DNA of 64,000 nucleotides from Blastobasis lacticolella (GCA_905147135.1 LR990068.1:1818001-1882000), one strand, 5' to 3'. Positions 11,500-24,000 are shown, counted from the stretch's first letter. Notes: generated by a model not told the origin, from the sequence alone. Numbers and translations: made by a program.

Positions 11500-11950
11500 A
11501 TGTTATGCGGCAGACAAACAGGCAAGCGGGCCAGCTGATGGTGCGTGGTCACCGCCGCGTATGAACATCAGCATCACCAGCGGCCTTAGCCAAGATGTTT
11601 CGTCAATCTACAATCGTTTGTGGTAGAAAAAATGTATGGGATTTGACATAAGCTAACGTTATTTGACATAAGCTGTTTGTGGTAGAAATTCTTGGTCCAT
11701 AGACAATTCTCGTACCTACTTTCGGTGTACAAAGGAGGCGGATTGGCGGATGATCCTACACAATCAGAGTCAATGTAGATGTTGGTAGAAATAGTCGAAC
11801 TTCGACCTGTCTATTTTCTACCATTCACGTATCACGCAAGCGAAGCTGTCAAAGATGACTAGACCGGCTGGAGAGTTACTAATGCGTTGCCTGCCTCTGA
11901 AGAGACCTCTTGAACGATCCCATGTCATAGTTGTGTAATTATTACAATTG
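11500..11950. mobile_element. Jockey/CR1-like 3' ends, fragmented
   Basis: GCGGCAGACAAACAGGCAAG, TGCGTTGCCTGCCTCTGAAG, ACGATCCCATGTCATAG, with a non-repeat insert. Confidence 0.65.
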
Positions 11951-12380
11951 TGCTATTGTGCACTAGTGGTATCCATCGGGAATACCTATTGCAATAAGTA
12001 GTATGTGGCTTATAGTTCATAGATTACTCATCCTTTAGTAATATGCATTGTGTTGGACAGATACATTATTAAAATATCACATAAAATACCAAATGTCAAA
12101 TACCTAAATGAAAGCTGGAGTTAAAAGCACAGTAATAATGATTAATTAATAAAAAATATACATAAAATGTCATTCTAAATTCAAAGAATGTGATAGGTAT
12201 GAAATTAAATGTCAAAGATATCACAAATAACAATAAATATGATACATTAATAAAAAGGCAGGTTTAAACGCCTGATTCCACATACCATAATCGTTGCTCT
12301 ACCCACTTTCAATCCCAGACATTATTATATTTCCCGCAGGAAAATTCAAAATTTCCAATCTCAAATGCCAGCAGTATACT
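11950..12380. other. Intergenic, AT-rich, nothing recognised
   Basis: Several AATAAA-like strings and no coding signal. Confidence 0.5.
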
Positions 12381-12384
12381 AAGT

Positions 12385-12545
12385 TTAAAACAAAGTCCCT
12401 TCCCGCCGTCTGTACGCTTAGATCTTTTACACACGTAAAGCGGTTTTCAACAATAGATACGGTGATTCAAAAGGAAGGTTTATAAGCAAGAAAAAGGGGT
12501 AAGTAATGTAGGTATAAACGAATGAAGTCGCGCCGGGTATACAAG
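12385..12545. repeat. Dispersed repeat (AAGTCGCTTCCCG to GAATGAAGTCGCG)
   Basis: AAACAAAGTCCCTTCCCGCC, CGGTTTTCAACAATAGATAC, GATTCAA-AGGAAGGTTTATA. Other copies: 540-1000, 1720-1960, 2210-2345, 2400-2560, 29620-29750, 46890-47030. Probably the 3' end of a LINE. Confidence 0.7.
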
Positions 12546-12589
12546 TTAATTTATAAATACCAGAAATTGAGGTTCCAACTCATAACCCG

Positions 12590-12780
12590 TACCAAAACCG
12601 TTTAATCCGTAATTCTTCGCCCCTCGGCCACCCTAATCCAATAAAGGGGCGGGGCCAACCCCACCGACCAATCAGGGAGCTCGTAACGTTTCCCTCTGTC
12701 CCCTCGACCAATGGGAGCAAAGCTAGTGACAATAACATACGTTTTGGGAAGCTTTGTCGAATTATTGTCAAATTTCTCCG
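12590..12780. promoter_or_regulatory. Promoter-like block: CCAAT and GC boxes without a gene
   Basis: AAAGGGGCGGGGCC, two CCAAT motifs (GACCAATCAGG, GACCAATGGGAG) and a non-repetitive surround. No open frame follows on either strand. Confidence 0.25.
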
Positions 12781-12891
12781 TTATTGCAGAATATTAGCTG
12801 TAATTAAGTACTGCGGATTGTAAGTTATTGTTTGTTGTATGATTTGTGCAACTGGTGGCAGATCATTTTGTTTTGATTTAGGTATTATAGG

Positions 12892-13120
12892 AGGCCGTGT
12901 GGTGTCCGGCAGAGTAAAATAGCACTAACCCCTTACACTCGTGGGTGTCGTACAAGGCGACTAATGTTTTCGAGGCAAAACTTTAAGTCTCCGTAGGCTG
13001 GCGCAGCAGCGTTTTACATATTTGCGATCTTCAACCCGCCTGCCAAGCGTGGAGATTATGGCAATAACATCCCCTTTCGTGGGAGAGGTCCTAAGTCCTG
13101 CAGTGGACTGTGATGATGAG
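12892..13120 (+). mobile_element. Element-beta copy
   Basis: GCCGTGTGGTGTCCGGCAGA through GTGGACTGTGATGATGAG. Confidence 0.83.
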
Positions 13121-13267
13121 TAACCTAACGCAAACGGTCTATTCACTCTAAGCCGAGAAGGTACGGCTTTTTGACAGTAACAGTGGGTAGTCTGCTTCTA
13201 ATAAAAAAACTGTTGATTTTGTTTTAGTCTGATTAGCCGGGTAAAGATCGATAGAGTGGTAATCTGG

Positions 13268-13522
13268 TCATTATATCGTTAATGTCCCGGTTGGGCTATC
13301 GCGTGCGAGGAACGGGATCCGCCTTCAGCGTGATACAAGATTTGGCAGATCAGGTAATTACAGTGGAGCGACTGCCAGCTGTACTCCGTGACCCTGTTAA
13401 ATCATAGTTACACAATCAGTCGCCTGAAAGTGCAGGTTCCATCACGATGTTTTCCATCGCCGTAAGAGCATCGGTTAGTGTTCAACTAATGTACAAAACT
13501 CAGAAAAAAGTCATTGGTACAT
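13268..13522 (-). mobile_element. SINE-alpha, head missing
   Basis: Tail CGTTAATGTCCCGG through TCATTGGTACAT; the tRNA-like part is absent. Confidence 0.78.
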
Positions 13523-13567
13523 ACAATGTATATAATTAAGAATATAGTCGGTGTGTCAAATGATTTT

Positions 13568-13690
13568 TTATTTTAGTTTTTTACCACACAGGTGGCAAAC
13601 AAGCTTAAGGTCTGCCTGATGCTAAGCAGTCACCGCAGCTTGTGGACGAATACCAGGGGCATCACCCACACGTTGTCAACCCCGTAATGT
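13568..13690 (-). mobile_element. LINE 3' end
   Basis: TTTTTTACCACACAGGTGGC to GCATCACCCACACG. Confidence 0.65.
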
Positions 13691-14124
13691 GTGCGGAACG
13701 AACAAGTTAGACTAAACATGCACTGTTATAGTAAAAATTTTGGACATTCGTTGGATGTAATAGTGTTCTGGCGTTTCCACTGTCGAGGTAGGCCCGAGAA
13801 CTATATAAATTGGTTCGGGTGTGTTTGAAGCGTAGGTAACTTTTCTCAAACCCATTTTTATAAAAGTATAACAATATGGAGCGGCATGGTCGCTTTAATG
13901 TGATTAAGCTCCCTAAATAAAGATAAAAAACGAGTCATTGGACGGCACTGGGGTTCGAACCCGGTACTTTGGGGTACGATACGGACCCCTTAACTAGATT
14001 ATATAGGTAGTATAGCCCATTGGAGTATATGATGCAGATTCTAATATGAATCACTCTAATATGAAATGCTAATGTAGCGTTTTTAGACCCACTGGACAGA
14101 TTTTAGATGGTAGTCAACTCTAAT

Positions 14125-14487
14125 AATAAAAATAATCATCTTGGCGTTATTTTACCGGTTGTGCTCTCGAGAACGAGGGCCCGGGGTCCGCCTTGACCTG
14201 AATCCAGGATTTGACGATAAGGTAATTCGTTCGACGATAAAGTAATCTGACCTCCGTGACCCCGCTACCAGGGGAACCTGACCAGATTGGATCATGGTTA
14301 CAAATTCAGTTGCCTGAATTTGCAGGTTTTATCACGATGTTTTCCGTCACCGTAAGAGCATCGGTTAGAATTCAACTAATGTACAAAACTCAGAAAAGAG
14401 TCAATGGTACATGGCCGCAGCGAGATTCGAACCCGGCACCTCTCGTTTGCGAGTTGGATACTCAACCGCCCGGCTACCGACGGTCGT
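14125..14487 (-). mobile_element. SINE-alpha, full length
   Basis: Contains CTTGGCGTT tail, GAACCTGACCAGATTGGATC body and the inverted B box GATTCGAACCCGG. Confidence 0.85.
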
Positions 14488-14585
14488 AGTTGTAGTCAAC
14501 TCTAATTCATTGAATAACACCTGTATTCAGAAACGTTAGCCATGATCTTCCAACTGTCAATACTTGAATGGTGGTGGCAATATCA

Positions 14586-14690
14586 ATATCACAGCTGAGT
14601 CGGATGCGAGTACCCTACGACGAAGTGGAGAAGAATGGGTAGGAAACCGGACCCTGGCAGAGGCCGGGATAAGCGCTAGGACGATGATGA
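14586..14690 (+). mobile_element. RTE-like LINE tail, decayed
   Basis: GCTGAGTCGGATGCGAG to GGCAGAGGCCGGGATAAG. Confidence 0.65.
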
Positions 14691-14692
14691 AT

Positions 14693-14949
14693 ATCAACAT
14701 CACAGCCCAAAACAGTCCACTGCAGGACTTAGGGCCTCTCCCACGAAAGGGGAGGTTATTGCCATAATCTCCACGCTTTGAAACCGGGTTGGTGATCGCA
14801 GTGTTGTAAATATTACAATGGAAAACGCTGTTGCCCATTTTCCAGCCTACGGCAACTCTAGATTCAACCTCAAAAACATTAGACGCCTCGTGCGACACCT
14901 ACGAGGGTTAGGGGTTGGTGCTATTCTACTCTGCCGGACACCACACGGC
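14693..14949 (-). mobile_element. Element-beta copy
   Basis: Preceded on its left by a decayed RTE fragment (14586-14690) ending in the same microsatellite type. Confidence 0.82.
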
Positions 14950-15099
14950 CACTACCTATATCACATCCTATCTATCATGTTCTACTAATATTACAAATAC
15001 GAAAGTTTGTAAGCAAGTCTGGATGTTACTTACTCCTTCATGCAAAACCTACTTAATGGATTTTTATATAACAAAGCTTATTATTCAGAATAGCATTTA

Positions 15100-15525
15100 G
15101 GCTATAACTTATCCTGAAATTCAAAGTAGTATCAGGACCGAGTCTGGAACGTTATAACCGAATTTCGTTCAGAGTCACGGGTAAAAGCTAGTCAACAAAG
15201 CACTATCAGCTCCATTATCCTTCCAACAAATCACCCATTCTTTCACAAACCCCACTTTGATCATACAAAATTAAACGTATACTGACGACAATCTGTTTTG
15301 ACAGCCCTAATTACATTCAGGCGAAGGGAGTGACGCGCGTACAGCCAACGCTTCAATCAAACTTGGAATGGCTTGGGATGATTGAATAACGAATTTCGCG
15401 CACAATTTGACGGTAGATGCTGGCAGTTTGATTTGATTTCGTACTGGCTGGTTATTGGGTTAATGCGTGATTTTGTGAAGATTTTCGGTCACTGTACCTA
15501 AATAATAAGCACCTTGGCGTGTGTT
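15100..15525. other. Non-repetitive intergenic block
   Basis: No transposon similarity to other parts of the window. Contains TAATTA-type and CAATCAA motifs; possible regulatory DNA but no direct support. Confidence 0.3.
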
Positions 15526-15529
15526 TATA

Positions 15530-15617
15530 CCATAGAGAAAATTTGGTTGGTACAATATTTTTGTTTGTGATGTGTTTGTGTGCTGCTCTATTACGTTAGT
15601 AAATATTTTCTCTATGG
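15530..15617. mobile_element. 88-bp MITE with 13-bp TIRs and TTTATA target duplication
   Basis: CCATAGAGAAAAT at 15530 and ATTTTCTCTATGG ending 15617, flanked on both sides by TTTATA. Confidence 0.78.
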
Positions 15618-15654
15618 TTTATACTTAGCGAGGCCACTCGAGCTAGAGCAAAAA

Positions 15655-15975
15655 AAACTATTTATTTATTTATTTCACAGTTTTACAGCATATAAAACAC
15701 TACTACTAGTAATGCTTTGCTTCTCACGAATTTATTTCATTTATTTATTTAACAGTTTATTGTGCACATAACATTTATACAATATTGACATAAGGAAAAC
15801 AACACAACAGGTAACAGCTTATTTCATAAGAAATATCTTACAGCAGACCTACGGAAGAGACAGGGCATAATCAGAAAGGCAGACGGCGTGCACCTTAAAA
15901 TACCTAACCTACTAAATATTAAAAAAAAAAAATATACAACAAATGAAATTATAATACCTAATTAAATACAAAATA
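15655..15975 (-). mobile_element. LINE 3' end with TTTA microsatellites
   Basis: TATTTATTTATTTCACAG (twice), CAGTTTATTGTGCACATAAC, GGCAGACGGCGTGCACCTTA; similar ends at 590-660 and 21175-21300. Confidence 0.55.
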
Positions 15976-16179
15976 CATATTTAAGCATTTATGAGGTCCA
16001 AAGCAGCTTAAACATTTTGATGGAAATTACGATAAACCGCGCCATTTGTTCCCCGCTTGTATTAACGCTCGGAATGCATAAAAGTAATACTAATCGTAAG
16101 TTGCTCCAATGTGCCCGATTCATGTTTTAACTCCAAGGAATCTTTAATAGAATAGGAGGAATTCATCAAGAGAACTTGT

Positions 16180-16610
16180 TAGTTCGTCATAACCCTCCTG
16201 CATCATTCGTGAGGTACATTGAACAAGCATTGCCACTAGTCTGGTACCAGAGGAACCTGACCAGAGGGCCTATCGGCTATCTCAGTGGACAACTGAATTT
16301 GACATAAAAAATCTGACACTACTCTAATTTGGTAGACGCTATTGCGCAGTTTTCAACGTAGATGACGTGGTGTAGAATTATCTAGTGTCAAATACAGTTG
16401 TCAACTGAGTTAGCCAATAGCCCCGCTGATTAGATGATAGTTATACATTCAGTCGCCCGAATGTACAGGTTACTTCACGATGTTTTCCCTCACCGTTTGA
16501 GCATCGGTTACCTTTCAACTTATGTAATAACTCAGAAAAGAGTCACTTTACATGGTCGCAGTGGGATTCGAACCCGGTACCTCTCGGATACCTTAACCAC
16601 CGGCGCTCCT
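16180..16610 (-). mobile_element. SINE-alpha split by M2
   Basis: Left part to 16265, right part 16429-16610 with GGATTCGAACCCGGTACC. Confidence 0.82.
16266..16428 (+). mobile_element. TIR element M2 nested in a SINE-alpha
   Basis: Interrupts SINE-alpha between GAACCTGACCAG and GATTAGATGATAG, which are adjacent in other copies. Confidence 0.88.
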
Positions 16611-17664
16611 ATTAATGCAAACCCAATCTCTTACCTTAATTTGTCCCACGTACTTATCTGTCAGAGGGAAAACTCGAAAAAAAAAACAGAAAAAGAGCAC
16701 TACACATCTCCCAGTGGATGACGTAGATAAGGCATGCGCTCATTAGTGGAAGGAGTCAAGTGTCAGTGTTTGGCACGCTCACCCTGCGATAGGGAGTGAG
16801 GGAAAATATCGGTCCAATTTTATTTGAAGTTGACTTTTGACTAGGATAAAATGCGAAGTTTAGTGGTTAAGTGGCGAATTTTAGGTCTGATTTTCAAATT
16901 ATATACATGAGAACAAAAAAAAATTATATTTGTGTGAAATACGAATATTAAATTGAGAGCGGATTGAAATGTTCACTATTTCTTTAGTCTAGCGAGGCAT
17001 TTGACCGCCATCTTACCTGGTGGTAAGTGACGATGAGGCCACAGATGGAACATGTCTGTCTAGGAACAGCCTTGAAGGCGTCCAGATTATAATAATCAGA
17101 GAACACACTCGCAGGCAACGCGTTCCATTCCTTAGCCATACGCATAATATTACATATATACAGTTTACGAGAAGCCTAGCTATTAATCCTAAAAAAATTG
17201 ATAAATCCTTATAGTTCACGTTAATATCTACAACTTTATCTGCTATATTTTACTTGAATCGATATATTTCGAAGATGACGATGCCATAACAAAATTCTTA
17301 ACTTAATTAATATTCCCGCCGTTGCGGATCCTAAATCAGCGCAATTCTAGAGATTAAACGCATTTAAGCTGATACAAACATAAACTTCATACAAAAAAAA
17401 TCTTAAACCTATTTAAGAATTTGTGCAAGCCGGGCTAAAATCATTAAGCCTATAAAAAGGACACCCACAGCACTTCAGACGTTTCAGAAATATACTGTCA
17501 ATAATAGGCCCATTCACTCTAAAAGCCCTTGTAGATGCATCAGATACAACACGTGTTTCGCACACAATATTTTGCCTTAACAACGTTTATTAGTAGCTCT
17601 TTGTAGAAAGGGGTGTCGAGTACTTAGAGATAGAAGTGATGGTGGTGGTGGGTGAGTAGCGAGC

Positions 17665-18040
17665 ATGATTCCGACTTGTAAGCCAGAGGTAAAGAGTTTG
17701 AATCCCACTGCAGCCATATGGCATAATGATTGTGAAATAAATAATCAAATAAAACTATTATAAGATTCTGGAAGATTTACAATTTTATTGAAATATGAAT
17801 TTTAGTTGTATGCTCTTACGATGAGCGAAAACATCGTGATGGAACCTGCAGGCCTTTCAAGCGACTGAAAGTGTAACTATGATCCAATCTGGTCAGGTTC
17901 TCCTAGTTGCAGAGTCACGGAGGTCAGATGGCAGTCGCTTCACTATTATTACTTGATCTGCCAAATTATGAATCATGTTCACGGCGGACCCCGGGTCTTC
18001 GCGCGCGAGAGCACAACCGGGACATTAACACCAAGATGAC
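17665..18040 (+). mobile_element. SINE-alpha, full length
   Basis: Degenerate head GAGTTTGAATCCCAC, body CATCGTGATGGAACC, tail GGGACATTAACACCAAGATG. Confidence 0.83.
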
Positions 18041-18289
18041 AAGATCACCATTCTAGCGGTCTTCACCTGGCTAACCAGACTAAAACAATCACCTAATGTT
18101 ATGATGTAACTTAAAGACTAATATATGTATAGCTTAGTAATAAAATAAATTGCATAACTTTAATGAAACTTCTGAATTATTGTATGTCCGTATCCCGACC
18201 ACAGAGATCTCTGTATTCACTTAACATCTGTATATTATTTATTTTGTAGATATACCAACCTGTGTGTCACAATAAAAGTGTTTGAATTT

Positions 18290-18550
18290 AAATTTGACAA
18301 AATCAACCTAATTTTTTATCCCCAGACGAGAAAAAAGAGGTGTTATGAGTTTGAGGTGTGTATGTATCTCTGTATCTGTTTATCTGTTACTTTGTGTATC
18401 TGTCTGTGGCATCAAAGCTCCCAAACGGATGGACCGATTTGGATGCGGTTTTTTCTATTAAAAAGATAGTTTAATCGAGATAGATCTTAGCTTTGTTTCA
18501 TTAAAATTGGTTTTGTAGTTTAAGAAATATTTGAATTTAAGTAAACTTTG
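18290..18550. repeat. Dispersed repeat (GGATGGACCGATTTGGATGC)
   Basis: Other copies: 1150-1380 (inverse), 27055-27150, 45460-45660. Shared blocks: TTTAATCGAG, TAGCTTTGTTTCATTAAAAT, GTTTAAGAAATATTTGAAT. Confidence 0.7.
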
Positions 18551-18569
18551 TCGGATTTCTGTCGAAAGA

Positions 18570-18835
18570 TTATCAAGCTTAAATGGCAGGAGGTAGGACA
18601 CATAGTTCGCAGAACAGATGGGCGATGGGGTGGGAAAGTTTTCTAGTGGCGATCACGTACCGGAAGACGCAGCTTGGGTAGGCCTCCCGCAAGGTGGACC
18701 GGCGACCTGGTAAAGATCACAGGTACCAGCTGGATGCGGAAGGCACAGGACCGGTCTTTGTGGAGATCTCTGGGGGAGGCCTATGCCCAGCAGTGAGCGT
18801 CTTCCGACTGATATGATGATGATAATGATGAAACA
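18570..18835 (+). mobile_element. LINE 3' end (EAYAQQ type) with GATGAT tail
   Basis: The 3' of a reverse-transcriptase frame is readable (RWGGKVF, GRPPARWTGDL with frameshifts, SLGEAYAQQ), followed by ATGATGATGATAATGATG. Confidence 0.75.
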
Positions 18836-18839
18836 TGGT

Positions 18840-20385
18840 CGTGGGTTAACCGACTTTTTCTCTCGGTTGGTTTTTATAATAGAGGTAGATTACCCATTGT
18901 TACTGTCAAAAAGCCGTGCTCGGCTTAGGGTGAATGTCCCATTGACAGGCACGTGGCCGAAACGTGCCTCGTCTCGGGTTCTGGAGCGATAAAAAAGAAT
19001 GTGTTTTTTTTATTTCACCGCTCCGAAGTTTTGTTGTCTAACATTGCACAATTAGGCGGCAATTTGTTTGGATAAATCAGTTTGGGTGATTGGATTGTCT
19101 ATAGTTGTGTGGGGATGGGGAGGGTTTGTAAAAAATGTAAGAATGGAGAATTGAATTTGAATTGATTGAAAAAAATTGAAACCGAAAAAACAAAATTTTG
19201 ATAATTTTTTTTCAAATTCTAAGTATTTACTTAATAATACTAATAATAATAATTCATAGGTATTAAAACAAGTAAGCAGTAAATGAAATTTCAAAGTCGA
19301 TAGGATATAAAATTTATTATTATTTAGAAATTTGCGTATCATTTTCTTTTTGTTGAAAAGTTAAGATATTTAATTTGTACAATAGTAAAAAGTATTGTCC
19401 TAATAAATGTAGAAATAAATAATTAATAATTACAATAAATCAAATAAAATTATTTACTTAAAACTAAATAAAAAATTAATTGAAAGTGTTTGCATTGGAT
19501 ACCTACTTACAAAATTAAATAACCATCTTGAGTCTAGAAAGACAATAACAAAAAATAAGGCCGGGATAGAACTGGGGCTTAATTCTTGCGCTGTGACATT
19601 TCGTATTCGGCATTTTTTCTAGCCACATATCTCCATTAATAATGACATTGATATGTCTATTGCAGCCAAAACATATTTTCTCAACTACCTTCGACAGTCG
19701 TATATTGTTGAAGATCAATTTCAGTGACGTTTTAATACAGTTTTGTGGCTTAAGAAAATGTCGAATGTGAGATGTCATAGCGCGAAAACCAGCCCCAAGA
19801 ACTTATCCGTGACGCCGAGATTTTTATTTATTTACTAAATAACAATTTCTTCAAAAACCAACAACTGCACAGGAATATGACTCTTTAAGAAGGTAGGTAC
19901 GTTTTTCATACAAATTTTAAGTAACTTTATTTTTCCACTCTTGACGTTACTAGGGTTTGACGTTTTTAATGTATGTTTGTGCAACTGACCGTTAGTAAAT
20001 ATATGTCCAAATGAGCGTATAATGAATTTCTACTCGTTAATAAAATAAAACGAATGAAAATAAGCAAACAAAAAATATTAAAATCACAAAACAACGCCTT
20101 CTAGCGGCGAATTGTGTTTTTTTTTATTTATCTGAATTATTTTATATCACAACAGAGCAAGTGCTTCATGCCAGCGAACGTGTTAACCTATAGAAAGCCA
20201 TTTGTTGCACATTGAATGTACATTTACCAAGAGTATAAACCATAAATTTAAATACTAATATACTCCATCGAAGGTAAACTGGAAAAATAAAATTGGTATG
20301 GAAATCGAACCTCCTTAAGTTGTAATACGCACTAAACTATTGTATTGTACAGCCGAGGAAACTGAATGTTTAACAAGTTGACATG
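18840..20385. other. AT-rich intergenic stretch, nothing recognised
   Basis: Long T- and A-rich tracts with only chance frames. At 18888-18930 there is a short repeat shared with 13160-13200 (ACTGTCAAAAAGCCG inverted). Confidence 0.5.
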
Positions 20386-20647
20386 ATGCGCTTATTACAT
20401 TTGAATAAATTCTGTAGTCTAAATTCAGAAGTAAAAAGCATGAGACAAATCAAAGTAGAAAGTATTGCTCATAGAAAAGGTACATTTTTGTGTCACTTAT
20501 ATTATGTTATGTCTCGTTCCGCTTTTCAAAAGGCGTGATACAAAAATGGGCATTATTCTATGAGCAACACATTCCACTTTGATTTCTTCCCATGCTTTTT
20601 GCTTCAGAATTTAGACAACTAAATTTAGACAAATGTAATAAGCGCAT
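20386..20647. mobile_element. Foldback element, about 260 bp, arms of about 115 bp
   Basis: TGCGCTTATTACATTTG at 20387 is matched by its exact complement ending 20646; inside, the arms continue (GTCTAAATTCAGAAG, AAAAAGCATG, ATCAAAGT, TTGCTCATAGAA and their complements). Little of it is not palindromic. Confidence 0.85.
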
Positions 20648-20649
20648 TT

Positions 20650-20740
20650 TTATATACCACAAAGATGGCAAACAAGCTTACGGCCTGCCTGATGGTAAGC
20701 AGTCACCGCAGCCTACGGACGTTTGCAACACCAGGGGCAA
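20650..20740 (-). mobile_element. LINE 3' end in the 3' flank of the secreted-protein gene
   Basis: TATACCACAAAGATGGCAAAC to GCAACACCAGGGGC; begins where the foldback element stops. Confidence 0.65.
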
Positions 20741-20857
20741 ATTAGCCGTGTTAATCTTTTCCAACGTGTGGTTTATCTTGTCCTGTGATAATACGAACAA
20801 ACTAAATTGCCAGTCAGTTTCCTCGACTATATCATACAAAAAAGACACACCATCCCT

Positions 20858-21040
20858 TCACAACAAGTTCATGTCAGGTTCTACTTGGTCCACAACCAGC
20901 ACATCGTCGTCATCGTCCACATCGGGATTCAATGGATCATATGCGCTTAATGTACCGTTCTTCAGCTTGTCTTGAATGTCGTAATAAGTGAATCCGTATT
21001 CACTGTTGTAGAAATTCAGTTGAGCCGCTGCAGCTTCGAT
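20858..21040 (-). CDS. Secreted unknown protein, exon 4 (C-terminus)
   Basis: The acceptor TCCTGTACAG opens IEAAAAQLNFYNSEYGF; 60 codons follow, then TGA. The last 25 residues are strongly acidic. Confidence 0.82.
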   Translation of the reverse strand: MEAAAAQLNFYNSEYGFTYYDIQDKLKNGTLSAYDPLNPDVDDDDDVLVVDQVEPDMNLL

Positions 21041-24000
21041 CTGTACAGGAAAAAGTCATCATCATCATCATATCAGCCGGAAGACGCCAACTGCTGGGTA
21101 TAGGCCTTCCTCAGAGAACTGCACAAAGGTTGGTCTTGTGCCTTCCGCATCGTACTGTATCTGCGATTCATTTCATTTATTTGCTTTAAATATGGTACAT
21201 ATATATACAGGTTATAAAGTACAACATTGATCTACATATTTAGTCAGAGGAAGTGACATGCAAACATTTTGTATTTATAATTTACTTAGCAACTAAACTT
21301 AACTGGGCCTCTTATATTCAAAAAATTCTTTAACTGTATAAAAGACGTGCTGCATCAACCACTTGATCAGAGCTCGTTTGAATTTCTGTAACGGTAACTA
21401 TCTTATATCTATTGGAATTTTATTACACATTTGTACACACATATAATAATTTTTTTTAAGAACAATGTTGAGTGCGGTAACGTATTAATTACCAACATTT
21501 GCTCATGCCTGGTACTTCTGGGATACATTTCCTTTGAGGTTTTAAATAGCATAGGATCTTCGCACTTGACACTTAAGCTTGTCAATCGTTCGTGCTATGT
21601 CGGTGACCTTAGCTCGCTAGGGGATCTCCTCATTCCTGTTTCGATTGCGCAATGCCCCAATAGCCCTTTTCATCACCCATTGGGCGTCAGTTAGTTTAAG
21701 AGGAAAATGTGCAGATATAATAAATACAACCCCGAAGTGGCAATTGGCTACCGAGACTGCCTCAGGGTCCTAAGCGAGAGACCTAGGCAGACCTCGCCGA
21801 GCCAACGGTATTAGAAGCCACACCTATCGAGTGGCGAGCTCGATTTCGATTTCGAAGTTCGATTATCCTCAAATTACGAAACGTCACTTATTCTAATCCC
21901 AGACTTCTGGAGAGCAAACAATTCTGCTCTGCTGTATTTTTAGATATCAGTCAGGCCTTCGGTAGGATTTATCATGAGGGACTTTTTGTATAAATGATGA
22001 AATTCCCTCATGCCAAATTCCATTTCCCTATCCTGTAATCGTACATCCGTACGCGATGATTGAAGCCAAATCTCAACCTAGTAAATACTCCCTATGACAA
22101 AATATTATCAGGAGTCCCACAGGGGAGTATAATGGGCCCAGTAATATTTATTGGTATTTACTGCCAACTTGTCCATGCAAGCCGATAATCAAACTGCCAC
22201 CTACAGAGCGCGTGCGAGTTCATGTTGATCGGGACCGACTGTCTAACTCGAACGGATTATACATCGCCATCTCTCTCGCTCAAACCGCAACCGAACGAGA
22301 TAGCGATATATCGATAGAGTCTTCAATAGTTGCTACTTGAATTATTTAAACGGTCGTACCCGATGGACATGAACTCTCACAGAAAAATATTGGAAGAATA
22401 ACATTTAAAAAGAACATTAAGTCAAGTATCAACGTAAATGCAATGTGAAAGGCTTAAAAATAAATATTTACCTCATTCCTCTTTGGTATCATGTGCGACG
22501 GTGCCATGGCGTAGCCAAGACGGTATTTACAATCCACGAGGCCAAGGTAGTTTCCAACAGTCTTCAGTGCCGTCATTATCAACGGCTTGGTGTCAACTGG
22601 GGAAGAAAATAAGTGACAAGTTACAGAAAATTGAAAATACGGTGTGCATACAGCTTAAAGTATTTGTATTGCGTGCTATTTGACCATGTGAACTGCAAAT
22701 AAAAAGTCCACTCAATATTATTATTTATAATATCTTGTGTTATTTTACTACTATGTATTTATTTAATTTACTTAATCTGTAGCATTACGCTCACCTTTCT
22801 TTTTATTTTACACACGTATGCATTATAATTATTACTATATATTTGTTACTATTCCACTATTATTAATTTAATATAAAACTTGCTAGTTGTGTGCTTCGTG
22901 CAGGTCTCCACACCGTTAAGGTCCGGCTGAAAGTCAGCGCTGCATCATTCTGCTGCAGCTAATGCTGAGTCCGGGCCCTTTTTGACATCGTATTACTCCA
23001 TATTCGAATCGCTTTATTTAAATAGGTTTTAAATATATATACTTATGTTAAATTTAGATATACAAATGTAACTTGCTCCATGAGTTTTGTATTATGAGTA
23101 TTGTGATGTCAAAATAAATAATGTCTATGTCTATGTCTATGTGCTGTAGTGACAGCTTCCCAATAGGGACGCTCAAAGTAGTCAAAAGACCAGGAGCTAA
23201 TTAACCCACTTATTACTGAATAAAATTTTGGACACGACTATATAAAAATATCATTTTTAAAAATTGAGATTTTTAAATGCCGTGCCAAAAAAGACACAGT
23301 AGGAAAATCTACTACAAGTATCCTTTCAAAATTATTGATATATGTGACGTAGTTTTCATAGATGTCGTTTGAGACACAGTAGGTGGTGGCGTTGTGTCTA
23401 CATATTATGTGTACGTAAATTATTTTACTGCCAATAATAGACAGGAAAGAAGAATGTACTTAACGAAATTATTCACAACCGCCTTAATTATTAGTATCAA
23501 ATTTGTAATTTTAGTATATAAAAAGGTTTTTATTGCCAAACAATGTTCCTCTACTCTATGGCGTTTCTTTTTTTTATGTTATTCGTCAGACAAAAAGTGG
23601 TAAACGCCGCCTATGGACATCAGCAACACCAGGGTAGTTACCAATGCGTTGCCCGCCTCTGAAGCGACCTCTAATATTCCTCTTGAATGATCCTATGTCA
23701 TAGTCCAAAGGAAACACTATAGTTGAGAGCTCATTCCACATCCGAATCGTACGAGCGAGAAACGTTCTTTTGAACCTTCGCGTGGCGACCAACAGATGGT
23801 CTACATGGTGAGGATGAGTACCCGACCCACAGTCGGTGGTGCCTTAGCGAAAATGTGCTGTTGGCACCAGATCGAAAAGTTCCTCAGAGCAGTCCCCATT
23901 GCAATTGTTGGTGTGGAGTAATTGAACAGTACTCACCATCCAAAAACACAGTAGGTAGGCTCCTGAACAGCCCCGGGCGGCTGGACGCGAGAAGCAGCAC

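Noticed and set aside
17452..17620. TATAAAAAGG promoter with short frame at 17538
   Set aside because: The frame is only 23 codons, without signal peptide or downstream splice partners.
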